From assembly GCF_003710865.1 (NCBI RefSeq), contig NZ_RHHO01000001.1, forward strand, positions 124,001 through 188,000: a stretch of 64,000 bases of DNA, in the 5' to 3' direction. Position 1 is the stretch's first letter. Every line of letters starts with the position of its first letter. Both the position numbers and the translations under genes were made by a program. Of this stretch, positions 34,057 through 42,373 are shown one piece after another. Below the pieces are notes generated by a model. That model was not told the DNA's origin. It did no database searches and saw only the letters and a list, made by a program, of their open reading frames with translations. The stretch comes from Brevibacillus borstelensis. GTDB taxonomy: Bacteria > Bacillota > Bacilli > Brevibacillales > Brevibacillaceae.

Positions 34057-35264
34057 ACCTGGAGCTGTCTATCCCGCTTGGCCAGCGCAGAGAAGCGATC
34101 ATCCGCTGCATTCATTTCATCGAGTCCAATCCGGAAATGATCAGAGAGATCCTGACGGAAATCTCGACGTACCAGACGGCGGAACTGGAGATTCAAGCAT
34201 CATTGGGGGCTTTGAAAAATGCCTTCAACGAGGTGCACAACAATCGGCCTCCCCTCATCAATCGAATGTCCGTATTTATGCCTTCAAATGTTATTCTGTA
34301 TTCTTACGTTTTGTATTTGCTGATTCCCTCGCTGTATACCGAGAGTATTGAATTTCGGAGTTCTGCTTCGGTGCTTCCCCAAGTAAGGAAACTTCATCAT
34401 TTGCTGCAAAACATACACCAGTTGCCATTGAAACTATTGGAACTCTCCCACAGAGAATATATGAAAGCGTCCGTCTTGCATGCAGATGTCGTCGTGTTTA
34501 CCGGTACGTATCAAAATGCGGAAAGCATCAAATTCCAATTGGCCAAAACGCAAATGTTTATCTTTTTTGGTCAGGGAATCAATCCTTTTATCATATCCGA
34601 AACGGCTGAATTGGAAAAAGCGGTTCACGATCTCATCCAAGCCCGTTTGTACAACACAGGACAAGACTGCATGGGACCGGATGTCATTTATGTTCCGGAA
34701 ACCATAAAGGATTCGTTTCTGTCTTTATTGACAGAGAAGCTGGACGCGCTCAAATACGGCAGCAATGTGGACAAGGACGCGGCATACGGTCCCATACACT
34801 ATACCGGAACGCTGGAAATGGTAGGTCAGCATCTGACCCAATACAGCGAAAATATTGTGTACGGGGGGAGGATCGATTACCGGGATAGGATCATTCAGCC
34901 GACAGTTCTCGTAAGCACAATTGCAGAGAAATTGAAAATCCTCGAGTTTTTTTCGCCGGTATTTAATGTAGTCATCTATAGCGAGGAAGAGGATGTAAAA
35001 CGGATCGTAACCCAGGAGTATTTTGTGGAAAGAGCATTGGGGGCTACCTTCTACGGCCGATCAGACAGCCCGATCATTGAGCTTCTTCGGAAAAAACATA
35101 CCGTTTCCGTCAATGAAACACTGTTTGATATTGAAAATGGCAACGCTCCCTTCGGAGGCTACGGTCCCATGGCCAACTTTGTGTACTACCAGGGGGAATT
35201 GATCATTAAACCCATTTTGATTTCGCAAATCTTGCATGAATATTGGCAACGAGGTGACCAATGA
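34038..35264 (+). CDS. Aldehyde-dehydrogenase-fold protein, possible acyl-thioester reductase
   Basis: 408 residues, shorter than a standard ~480-residue ALDH. GTG 34038 follows GAGGAGGAAGGG and overlaps the ligase gene by 19 bases. The catalytic Cys is kept in 'LYNTGQDCMGPDVIYVPE' (~residue 211). The segment that should hold the general base ('LELGG') reads 'MFIFFGQGINPFII', so Glu is absent. Loss of this Glu with retention of the Cys is typical of CoA-acylating ALDHs and LuxC-like reductases, which turn acyl thioesters into aldehydes. The N-terminal cofactor region is weak. It is translationally coupled to the ThDP enzyme, which could use the aldehyde. Confidence 0.75.
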   Translation: MHGTTVDLELSIPLGQRREAIIRCIHFIESNPEMIREILTEISTYQTAELEIQASLGALKNAFNEVHNNRPPLINRMSVFMPSNVILYSYVLYLLIPSLYTESIEFRSSASVLPQVRKLHHLLQNIHQLPLKLLELSHREYMKASVLHADVVVFTGTYQNAESIKFQLAKTQMFIFFGQGINPFIISETAELEKAVHDLIQARLYNTGQDCMGPDVIYVPETIKDSFLSLLTEKLDALKYGSNVDKDAAYGPIHYTGTLEMVGQHLTQYSENIVYGGRIDYRDRIIQPTVLVSTIAEKLKILEFFSPVFNVVIYSEEEDVKRIVTQEYFVERALGATFYGRSDSPIIELLRKKHTVSVNETLFDIENGNAPFGGYGPMANFVYYQGELIIKPILISQILHEYWQRGDQ

Positions 35265-36943
35265 ACCAAATCAGTGTATACGACGCAATAGCGCAGGGAC
35301 TGCGAGCGTATGGAGTGGAATTGGTGTTTGGGCTTCCCAATGACGAGCTTTACATGATGAATGCCATCGAGGATTGCGGGATTGAATTTTTGGTTGCCAA
35401 GGATCAGCGCAACGCCGTGTTTATGGCGACAGGCTACGCATTAGCCTCGCAAAAAACGGGCGTTTGCATCGTGGGAAAAGGCCCTGCCGTTTCCAACGCG
35501 ATCACAGGCTTGTTGGAGGCAAACTCCCAAAGCTGCCCGCTGTTGATCATTTCATCAGGCACTCCAACGCGCTCCTATGGAAACCAAAAAGCATTTCAAG
35601 AAGCAGACCAAATGGCGTTCGTTTCCCCACTGGTGAAATGGAGTTATCGCTTGGAGAACAAAGACGCGATCGGATGGGTCTTGCGAAAAGCGATATTTAT
35701 GGCTGAACAAGGAACACCCGGTCCGGTATACGTCGAGATTCCCGAAGATATTGGCAGCCAGCTGCTTGATGAGGCAAAGCTGAACTTTTTTCCTCTTTCT
35801 GTCTTAAGGCCGTTGCCAGAACCATCTGGCATCAAGCGGGCTTGCGAAAAGATCATGCTTGCCAAAAAGCCGGTGTTATTGCTGGGCGGAGGATGCAAAC
35901 GGATCAAAACCCGCGGCGTCCTGGAAGCACTCGCCGAACGATTGGGAGCTCTGGTTCTTGTCACTGCTTCAGGCAGAGGCAGTTTTGATGAAGAACATCC
36001 GCTCTTTTGCGGGCTGGCGGGGCTGTATCTGCACCGGCGTGTCAAAACGCTATTGCACGAGGCGGATCTGGTGATTGCCATGGGCAGCAAGCTGGAGGAA
36101 ACGGCTCTGTTTGGCTGGGAGGAGAAGCTCCAGGCCATAGACAGCATTCAAGTGAATCTAAACGAAGAGCATTTTCATCTGGACTACAGCAGCATGTACA
36201 TGGTTGGTGATGTGGAAGCAGTCGCAAATGAGCTCCTCGCGCAAGTTCGGGAGCAGCCGGCTAATCGCCAATGGCAAGCGGAGATAGAGGGCTGCAAGCG
36301 AGACATGTTTTTGGAAAAGGCGGAAAGGCAGCGAGATTCCTCCCGGTTGAGAATCGCGGATATTCTCGATGAACTGCAAGCCCGCCTTCCTTCCAACAGC
36401 ATCTATGTGCATGAAAACGGGTTGCAGGACATGTGGTCTTATTTCTTTCCGTATCTCGGGCTTGGCAAAGAGCAAAATGCTTTTGTCCCGAGTGAACAGA
36501 CAAGCCTGGGCTTTGGGGCATCTGCCGCCATCGGGGTAGCCAAGGCCAAGCCGCGGCAGACTGTCGTTGCATTCGTAGGAGATGGCGCATTCAATCTGTT
36601 CCGAAGCGATCTGCCAACAGCGTTAACGTACCAGATTCCACTCATCTATGTCGTGTTGAAAAACGGCGGGTACGGGTGGCTTGAATTCCAGCATATCAAT
36701 ACGGGAAGACAGGGGAACCCCCGATTTTTAAACCAGACCTTGCAGATGATCGACACTCTTCATCCACATTTGACAGTGATACCGCTGCAAAAAAGCGAAG
36801 AGATCACACATGTTGTTGTGCAAGCTCTGGAAGCATATGAGAAAAATCAAATCGTCGTGATCGAAGCGATTGTGTCGCTTGATGACGTACCCGATCCCAT
36901 AAAAAGACTACATGGGGATTTTCCCGCAAAGGAGCTGGTGTGA
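35261..36943 (+). CDS. Thiamin-diphosphate enzyme (acetolactate-synthase superfamily)
   Basis: 560 residues with three ThDP-family domains: PYR (1-~170), central (~185-330) and PP (~365-545). The metal/ThDP motif is 'GDGAFNLF' (~439) through 'NGGYGWLEF' (~468). In the PYR domain the family's catalytic Glu (usually ..HE..) is replaced: the text is 'FLVAKDQRNAVFMATGYA', placing Gln49 there by eye. A few carboligases also lack this Glu, so it need not be dead. These enzymes decarboxylate 2-oxoacids and join the carbanion to aldehydes or ketones. The gene overlaps the ALDH-fold gene by ATGA and abuts the KASIII gene, suggesting acyloin or chain-branch formation in the pathway. Confidence 0.85.
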   Translation: MNQISVYDAIAQGLRAYGVELVFGLPNDELYMMNAIEDCGIEFLVAKDQRNAVFMATGYALASQKTGVCIVGKGPAVSNAITGLLEANSQSCPLLIISSGTPTRSYGNQKAFQEADQMAFVSPLVKWSYRLENKDAIGWVLRKAIFMAEQGTPGPVYVEIPEDIGSQLLDEAKLNFFPLSVLRPLPEPSGIKRACEKIMLAKKPVLLLGGGCKRIKTRGVLEALAERLGALVLVTASGRGSFDEEHPLFCGLAGLYLHRRVKTLLHEADLVIAMGSKLEETALFGWEEKLQAIDSIQVNLNEEHFHLDYSSMYMVGDVEAVANELLAQVREQPANRQWQAEIEGCKRDMFLEKAERQRDSSRLRIADILDELQARLPSNSIYVHENGLQDMWSYFFPYLGLGKEQNAFVPSEQTSLGFGASAAIGVAKAKPRQTVVAFVGDGAFNLFRSDLPTALTYQIPLIYVVLKNGGYGWLEFQHINTGRQGNPRFLNQTLQMIDTLHPHLTVIPLQKSEEITHVVVQALEAYEKNQIVVIEAIVSLDDVPDPIKRLHGDFPAKELV

Positions 36944-37981
36944 ATGAAGACGGGAACGTTAACGAAGCCATCCACTGTCAACCAAAGTGGGCTGGCCACT
37001 TCCTTTAGCATTCAAGGATCAGGCTTTTACGTACCAGAAGACATTGTGACAAACGAAATGCTCACGCGAACCTTGGACACGACTGACGAATGGATTCAGG
37101 ATAAAACCGGGATTCGCGAGCGCAGGTACTTGCAAAGCGATATGGCCACATCTGATATGTGCGTCCATGCCAGCTTAGATGCGATAAGTGATGCAGGCAT
37201 TACTAGTGAGGATATCGATGCGATTGTCCTGTGTACCACGACTCCGGATCAACAGATTCCTTCTACCGCGCTGATCGTCAAGGAAAAAATAGGTGCAAAA
37301 AACGCGATTCCCTTTGATTTAACGCAGGGGGCTTGTGCAGGAGGCATTTACTCCATCCTTTTTGCTTCCCATCTTTTACAGAATCAGTTCATCAACAATG
37401 TGCTGGTTATCGGGGCAGAAGTCCTGTCTCGATACATCGATCCGACAGACCGGATTACCAAGACGTTTTTTGGGGACGCTGCCGGAGCGATCCTCCTTCA
37501 AAAAACAGGTGAAGGCAGCGGATTGCTGGCATGGGATCTAGACTCCTATTTAAATCTGGCAGTCACCCTGCACGGCGGAGGTACTGCACGGATGCCAGAG
37601 GGAGCAGACCTCAAAACCAGCCATTTTATCAGGATGAACGGCAGAGAGGTCTGGAAGACGGCCACCCGAAACTTGCCCCTCTCGATTAAAAATGCCGTGC
37701 ATAAGGCCGGATTGCAAGTATCGGATATTGATCACTTTATTCTGCATCAAGCCAACCTGAATATCATCAAGAAAACGATGGCGGCATTGGACGTGCCGAT
37801 GGAGAAAACGACCGTAACCATTCAGGACTATGGAAATACGGGGGCTGCTTCCATTTTTTCCGCTCTGCATAAATCTTTGGAGGAAAAAGCCATTAAACCA
37901 GGGGATTATCTGGTGATATCCGCCATTGGCGCCGGATTTTTATGGGGTTCACTATGTTTGCAATATACAAAAAACGAGTAA
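36944..37981 (+). CDS. Beta-ketoacyl-ACP synthase III (FabH-like)
   Basis: 345 residues. The FabH triad is present: Cys131 in 'LTQGACAGGIYSIL', His in 'HFILHQANLNIIKKTM' and Asn in 'IQDYGNTGAASIFSAL'. 'DEWIQDKTGIRERRYL' is the family's CoA-side motif, and a ~20-residue N-terminal extension precedes the fold. It condenses an acyl-CoA (or acyl-ACP) starter with malonyl-ACP. The ATG directly follows the TGA of the ThDP gene and the ACP gene follows 13 bases later, so starter, extender and carrier are encoded together. A dedicated rather than housekeeping role is inferred from this context. Confidence 0.9.
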   Translation: MKTGTLTKPSTVNQSGLATSFSIQGSGFYVPEDIVTNEMLTRTLDTTDEWIQDKTGIRERRYLQSDMATSDMCVHASLDAISDAGITSEDIDAIVLCTTTPDQQIPSTALIVKEKIGAKNAIPFDLTQGACAGGIYSILFASHLLQNQFINNVLVIGAEVLSRYIDPTDRITKTFFGDAAGAILLQKTGEGSGLLAWDLDSYLNLAVTLHGGGTARMPEGADLKTSHFIRMNGREVWKTATRNLPLSIKNAVHKAGLQVSDIDHFILHQANLNIIKKTMAALDVPMEKTTVTIQDYGNTGAASIFSALHKSLEEKAIKPGDYLVISAIGAGFLWGSLCLQYTKNE

Positions 37982-37994
37982 AGGAGAATGGGTT

Positions 37995-38255
37995 ATGATT
38001 AAACAAACGGTAAGAGAAAAATTTTTGGAAACATATAAATTGAACGTTTCTTTGGAAGAAGTGAAGGATGATCAGCCATTGTTTGGTCCCGACTCGCCCT
38101 ATGGCCTTGATTCCATGGATGTTCTGATGTTCATCAATCTGATCAAAAAGGAATATGATCTGGACATTGGTGCTGTCAATACAGACACGTTTAAAACGAT
38201 TAACAGCATTGTGGCCTTTATTGAAAAGCAAAAGGGCGCACAATTGTCAAAATGA
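37995..38255 (+). CDS. Acyl carrier protein
   Basis: 86 residues from 'MIKQTVREKFLETYKLNVSL', with AAGGAGAATGGG upstream. The phosphopantetheine serine is Ser40 in 'SPYGLDSMDVLMFINLIK', a good match to the carrier motif (D/G-LDS). The acidic N-terminal half and helix pattern fit a stand-alone type II ACP. It presumably holds chains for the KASIII, SDR, transacylases and ligase of this operon, and perhaps for the KAS II at 8176. It is the last gene before a strong terminator. Confidence 0.9.
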   Translation: MIKQTVREKFLETYKLNVSLEEVKDDQPLFGPDSPYGLDSMDVLMFINLIKKEYDLDIGAVNTDTFKTINSIVAFIEKQKGAQLSK

Positions 38256-38265
38256 TCGCAGAAAG

Positions 38266-38288
38266 AAGGGGGGCCTCCCCCTTTTTTT
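38266..38288 (+). terminator. Terminator of the second biosynthetic operon
   Basis: A 7-bp GC-rich stem AAGGGGG / CCCCCTT with a 4-base loop, ending in a run of seven T. It lies ten bases past the ACP stop. Confidence 0.85.
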
Positions 38289-38383
38289 CATGGATGCGGA
38301 TAATTGCCGGTTTAAGGAGGCAAAGCCGTTTCAGATAAAGAACGTTTCTACATGCAAACTATCGTGAAGGAAGTCGGGAACCA

Positions 38384-39130
38384 ATGGAAAAGAGGGTTGA
38401 AATCTATTGGCTTCATGTCGATGAAGAAATGCAGCCTGCACATCTGAAGAGCTGTTTGGAAGTACTGGATCAAGAAGAAAGAACGGTGTATGAGAGATAT
38501 CTCGTCGATTTCAAAAAAGTAGAGTTTTTGCTTGGACGGATGCTGCTCAAGAGCATGATCGGACAAAAAAGGGGAGTCCTCCCGGAAGAAGTCAGGTTTA
38601 TCAAAAATGAGTACGGGAAGTTGTTCCTGGACAGCCGCCACGTGGCGGGTAGCATCAAGCGACCGTTGTTTTTTAATTTGTCCCATTCAGGTAGAATGCT
38701 GGTATGCGCCTTTTCCGAGATCGAGAAGACGGGGATCGACGTCGAAGCGGTCAAAAAGGATTGCTGTTTTGAAGTAATGCGGACTGTTTTCGTGCCAGAG
38801 GAAATAGCCTACGTCGAGCAGCAAGAGACACCTTCCATGAAGCGAGAGGCATTTTATCAGGTTTGGACGAGAAAGGAAGCAGTGATGAAGGCGCTTGGGA
38901 AAGGCTTCTCGCTGCCGCCTCTGTCTTTTTCCGTGCCGCTTGCCCGGGGCAGAGTCGACGAGCAGCCGTTTTCCTATTATACATGTGCACCTTTGGAAGG
39001 GTATATGGTTTCGGCAGCGGTAGAGCGAGAGGAAGGAGCGGACATTCGGTACGAGGTCCAAAAAGTCGGGTTGGCCGAATTGAAGGCAAGCGTACGGTCC
39101 CGTACACCCAGCAGTGCATTCTACGGATAA
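38384..39130 (+). CDS. Sfp-type 4'-phosphopantetheinyl transferase
   Basis: 248 residues. Sfp signatures: 'FNLSHSGRMLVCAFSEI', 'KTGIDVEAVKKD' and 'FYQVWTRKEAVMKALGKGF', including the Mg-binding acids. It converts apo carrier domains (four NRPS T domains and the ACP here) to the holo form with CoA. GAAGGAAG lies upstream. It is separated from the ACP gene by a terminator, so it may have its own promoter. The position at the end of the two biosynthetic blocks supports a role in them. Confidence 0.9.
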   Translation: MEKRVEIYWLHVDEEMQPAHLKSCLEVLDQEERTVYERYLVDFKKVEFLLGRMLLKSMIGQKRGVLPEEVRFIKNEYGKLFLDSRHVAGSIKRPLFFNLSHSGRMLVCAFSEIEKTGIDVEAVKKDCCFEVMRTVFVPEEIAYVEQQETPSMKREAFYQVWTRKEAVMKALGKGFSLPPLSFSVPLARGRVDEQPFSYYTCAPLEGYMVSAAVEREEGADIRYEVQKVGLAELKASVRSRTPSSAFYG

Positions 39131-39386
39131 AATATCTATAGACGCGGTTCACATCGATCTTATCGTATACCAAAATCCAGAAGATACCACTCGAATGAAC
39201 AGGTCTCCAATTGTTGAACACAGGTCTTGCGATTGGGGGGCTTATGATTCGGGCAGGTGTCTTTTTTGTTGCAATAGCTTTATCGTCTGTCAGTGTCATT
39301 GCTATTGCCATATAAACAGGAAGCTGTTGAAAAGAAGCTAAGAAAAACTCAGCAATAGGAAGAGCCAAAAAAATTTACGATAAAAG
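39131..39386. other. Gene-free stretch before the ECF promoter
   Basis: 311 bases separate the transferase stop from the sigma-factor start. Only the ECF-type promoter at its right end is recognisable. No terminator of clear strength or coding frame is visible. Confidence 0.45.
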
Positions 39387-39413
39387 TGAAAGATAGTCGG
39401 AAGGCCCTCCGTC
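39387..39413 (+). promoter_or_regulatory. ECF-type promoter, probably autoregulatory
   Basis: TGAAAG (39387-39392), a 17-base spacer, then CGTC (39410-39413), very like the TGAAAC-N16/17-CGTx promoters of Bacillus ECF sigma factors. It lies 28 bases before the TTG of the sigma gene, as expected for autoregulation. Confidence 0.65.
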
Positions 39414-39441
39414 TATACAGTGACAAGGAGGTGGAACCCAG

Positions 39442-39975
39442 TTGGATGATAATGTCGGCGCACGTATCGAGCAATGGTTTCTGGCATACAGCAGCGATAT
39501 TTATCGCTTTCTCGTTTACTATACCGGACGCACGGATATAGACGATCTTGTACAAGAGACCTTTATTCGCGCCCTGAAATCACCTCAGCAAACAGAGATT
39601 GCAAACCCGAAAACATGGCTGTTTGCCATTGCCAGAAATGCGGCCATTGATGAGAGGCGCAGAAAAAAACTGATCAGCTTGCTGCCGGAAACATTCCTGC
39701 AGCATCTTATTTCCCGGGACAAGACACCCGAAGAGTCTTTAGAGTTGAGCGAGAACAAGCGCATGCTCTACGACATCATCAATCAGTTGAAACCCTCTTA
39801 CAGAGATGTGTTGATATTGCGCGGGATCAAGGGATTGTCCAGCAAGGAGACTGCGGAGATATTGGGATGGAGCGAAGCCAAAGTGAATCTCACTATGCAT
39901 CGGGCGATGAAAGCTGTTCAGAGCAGCAGGCAAGTTTCTGTTATGGAGGCGATGAAAAATGCCGTCACGAGATGA
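39442..39975 (+). CDS. ECF (sigma-70 family) RNA polymerase sigma factor
   Basis: 177 residues; TTG start with a full AAGGAGGTGG site seven bases upstream. Region 2 reads 'SDIYRFLVYYTGRTDIDDLV' and 'QETFIRAL', with 'NPKTWLFAIARNAAIDERRR'. Region 4 reads 'LKPSYRDVLILRGIKGLSSK' and 'ETAEILGWSEAKVNLTMHRA'. It directs polymerase to a small regulon, likely cell-envelope or surface genes. It overlaps the next gene by 17 bases, the normal sigma/anti-sigma arrangement. The downstream sortase and adhesin region may be part of its regulon, but I saw no second copy of the promoter motif I could defend. Confidence 0.9.
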   Translation: MDDNVGARIEQWFLAYSSDIYRFLVYYTGRTDIDDLVQETFIRALKSPQQTEIANPKTWLFAIARNAAIDERRRKKLISLLPETFLQHLISRDKTPEESLELSENKRMLYDIINQLKPSYRDVLILRGIKGLSSKETAEILGWSEAKVNLTMHRAMKAVQSSRQVSVMEAMKNAVTR

Positions 39976-41023
39976 ACAGAGAATCTGGGAGGATTTAAGG
40001 AGTTTTCCTGATCAAAAACTTTCTTGGGAGCGAAAACAAGTGATGTTGGAGAACATTCGCGAAGAGCGAAGAAAGATCAGCAAGCAGCAAAAGCGAGCAA
40101 AATACGTATGGGTGGCGAACGGGCTTGTCGCATGCGCAGCGGTGTTTTTCGTTATCTGGATGAAACCATTCTCTACTCCGGTAGAAAAATCGGCGAGTCA
40201 TGCTTCTATCGACCCGGCCTATGTTGAGGCTGCCCAAAAGGCAATTAAATCGGCAGGAATCAACAAGGAAATTCTCTTTGATGAGTTTGAGAAAGATGGA
40301 GATTACGATATTATCCGGAAAGCGGATCGAGAGGCCATTGTGACATTTTACCCGAATACGACAAAAGTTCGTACCATCTTGGTAGAGTGTGCGGTCAATG
40401 AGTTGCCGACGAGTTATCAAAAATATGTCGATACCGCCCAAAAGGCATTCAAAGAGGCCAATCAACAAGTCGTTTTTCAACAAGCCCGTTTCTTTAAAAG
40501 CGATGAAGGAACAGACCTGTCATTTTATTTAGAAAATCAACAATACGTCAGCGTCGATGTGAATACAAACAGAGTGACCGATTACTCCCTGGATTACAAG
40601 CTGGATGATGTGGATAAAAAGTATGTGTATCAGGCCCAAAAAGCGCTCATGCTCCTAACGGGCAAGCAGAGCTTCTCATTTTCGCATGCCAATAAACGTT
40701 CGGGTAAAGTAGAAGAAGTGTGGACACTCAAGAATGAAAACGAGCGGTATACTGTCCGGATCGGTGCGAAATCCTCCCGAATATACAAGGTTGACCACGT
40801 AACGGACCGATATAAAATAAACTCGAAAGAAGAAGCGATCTCAGTGACTAAGCCGCTGATTGCAAGCATATTTGGAATCGATATCGCCGGGTACAAGGCG
40901 GATGGCGGCAAAGATTGGGGAGGCTATGTGTTGACCAGCGAAGGGAAGCCGGTTATCAGGGTTATCATTCATGATTTACATATCGGCGATATCTCAGGCA
41001 TTTACGTTGAATGGGACGAATGA
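39959..41023 (+). CDS. Membrane-bound anti-sigma factor candidate
   Basis: 354 residues. A cytosolic N-terminus of ~48 residues ('EDLRSFPDQKLSWERKQVML') is followed by one membrane segment 'VWVANGLVACAAVFFVIWM' and a large outside part with two or three related ~75-residue units (for example 'AQKAIKSAGINKEILFDEF', 'AQKAFKEANQQVVFQQARF', 'AQKALMLLTGKQSFSFSHA'), like the YcdB/PepSY-type repeats seen in Bacillus anti-sigma factors. It would hold the sigma factor until an envelope signal is sensed. There is no zinc-binding ZAS motif. Its role is inferred mainly from the overlap with the sigma gene and from topology. Confidence 0.75.
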   Translation: MPSRDEQRIWEDLRSFPDQKLSWERKQVMLENIREERRKISKQQKRAKYVWVANGLVACAAVFFVIWMKPFSTPVEKSASHASIDPAYVEAAQKAIKSAGINKEILFDEFEKDGDYDIIRKADREAIVTFYPNTTKVRTILVECAVNELPTSYQKYVDTAQKAFKEANQQVVFQQARFFKSDEGTDLSFYLENQQYVSVDVNTNRVTDYSLDYKLDDVDKKYVYQAQKALMLLTGKQSFSFSHANKRSGKVEEVWTLKNENERYTVRIGAKSSRIYKVDHVTDRYKINSKEEAISVTKPLIASIFGIDIAGYKADGGKDWGGYVLTSEGKPVIRVIIHDLHIGDISGIYVEWDE

Positions 41024-41027
41024 CGGG

Positions 41028-41066
41028 AAAAGCTACTGACTTGTTGCATGGTCGGTAGCTTTTTTG
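41028..41066 (+). terminator. Terminator after the sigma/anti-sigma operon
   Basis: Stem AAGCTACTGAC / GTCGGTAGCT (one G-T pair), 10-base loop, then TTTTTTG. It follows the anti-sigma stop by a few bases. Confidence 0.8.
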
Positions 41067-41132
41067 TGTCTTGGTTTTGATCGGCAGCATTTATCCCCCT
41101 TTGCCAGCAACCGCCAAAATGGTTTATACAGC

Positions 41133-41162
41133 TTGGACATCTCATTGACCTATTGCTACAAT
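41133..41162 (+). promoter_or_regulatory. SigA-type promoter of the response-regulator operon
   Basis: TTGGAC (41133-41138), an 18-base spacer, TACAAT (41157-41162). It lies ~70 bases before the response-regulator start. Confidence 0.5.
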
Positions 41163-41233
41163 AATATGGGAGAGTTGTTAGCGGCTGTTGTCCCAAAAAT
41201 AGTTACAGCTGAAGCAAAATAGGAGAGATATGC

Positions 41234-42373
41234 TTGAAAGCGATTATCGTAGACGATGAGAGGCTTGCATTGAGAAGAATGGAAAAGCTCCTGAAGGAAC
41301 AGAACGCGAACACTCCCATTCACTTGATGGGGTCTTTTCAAGATCCGCATGCCGCATTGGAGGCCGCGAAGCAAGAAAAACTGGATGTAGCGTTCCTGGA
41401 TATTCAGATGATCGATATGGATGGATTTGAATTGGCTGAGCACTTGTTGAACATTCAGCCGCAACTTCACATTGTTTTCGTTACCGCCTTTCAAGAGTAT
41501 GCCGTGAAAGCCTTTGAAATGAACGCACTCGACTATTTGTTGAAGCCTGTCCATCAGGGCAGATTGGCTGTGACCCTGCAACGGGTGGCAGAATCCGCCG
41601 GGAAGACCCCGGTCAGCTACAGCAGCCAAAAACATATGACACTCTGCTGCTTGCAAAGCTTGCATTATCTCGATCAACAAGGCAACGAACAATATCTTCC
41701 CTGGAAAACACTGAAGGGGCAGGAGCTGTTTGCGTATCTGGTACACTATCGGGATAAGACAGTGAGCAAGCAGGTTTTGATAGATTTGCTCTGGCCTGAT
41801 TACGATTCAGTCCGGTCGAGGACACAACTGCATACGGCCATTTATCAGATTCGGAAAATGATTAAGAGCATTGGCTTCGATTTGGAGATTAAATACAAGG
41901 ATGAAGGGTATCGGCTGGTGTGGGGAGATGTGAAGCTGGATGTTGAGGAATGGGAAGCCTTGGTGCGAGATGCTCCCAAAGTTACAGAAGAGACATTGGA
42001 ACAGCACTTGTCTATCATGGCCAAGTACACAGGCGATTTTCTGGAGGAGCATCCGTATTTGTGGGCAGAGTACGAGCAGGAGCGCTTGCGGTTGCTCTGG
42101 TTGAACCATGTCAAGCAAATTGCTGAATATTACGTATCGGTTGAACAATATACCGAGGCGATTTTGATTTATCAAAAGATACGTGAAAAGTTTCCAGTAA
42201 TGGAAGAGGGCTACTTCTATTTAATGAAGATATACGCCATGTTGAACCACCAAGGCGAGGTGAGCAAGCAGTTCAAGCTGATCTCGACCAAGCTGAGAGA
42301 GGAATTCGATGTTGCTCCCAGCAAGGAACTGACGGAGTGGTATGAACAATGGAAAAAAGGGGATCAAACCTAA
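41234..42373 (+). CDS. Response regulator with SARP/BTAD-type output region
   Basis: 379 residues; TTG start after AGGAGA. The receiver (~1-120) keeps the acidic pair in 'AIIVDDERLALRRM', the phospho-acceptor in 'VAFLDIQMIDMDGFELAEHL', Thr in 'VFVTAFQEYAVKAF' and Lys in 'DYLLKPVHQG'. The second part has a winged-helix 'VSKQVLIDLLWPDYDSVRSR' and then a helical BTAD region ('YTEAILIYQKIREKFPVMEE', 'FDVAPSKELTEWYEQWKKG'). No histidine kinase is encoded in the window, so it is an orphan. It overlaps the sortase gene by 32 bases and may control the surface-protein genes that follow. Confidence 0.85.
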   Translation: MKAIIVDDERLALRRMEKLLKEQNANTPIHLMGSFQDPHAALEAAKQEKLDVAFLDIQMIDMDGFELAEHLLNIQPQLHIVFVTAFQEYAVKAFEMNALDYLLKPVHQGRLAVTLQRVAESAGKTPVSYSSQKHMTLCCLQSLHYLDQQGNEQYLPWKTLKGQELFAYLVHYRDKTVSKQVLIDLLWPDYDSVRSRTQLHTAIYQIRKMIKSIGFDLEIKYKDEGYRLVWGDVKLDVEEWEALVRDAPKVTEETLEQHLSIMAKYTGDFLEEHPYLWAEYEQERLRLLWLNHVKQIAEYYVSVEQYTEAILIYQKIREKFPVMEEGYFYLMKIYAMLNHQGEVSKQFKLISTKLREEFDVAPSKELTEWYEQWKKGDQT

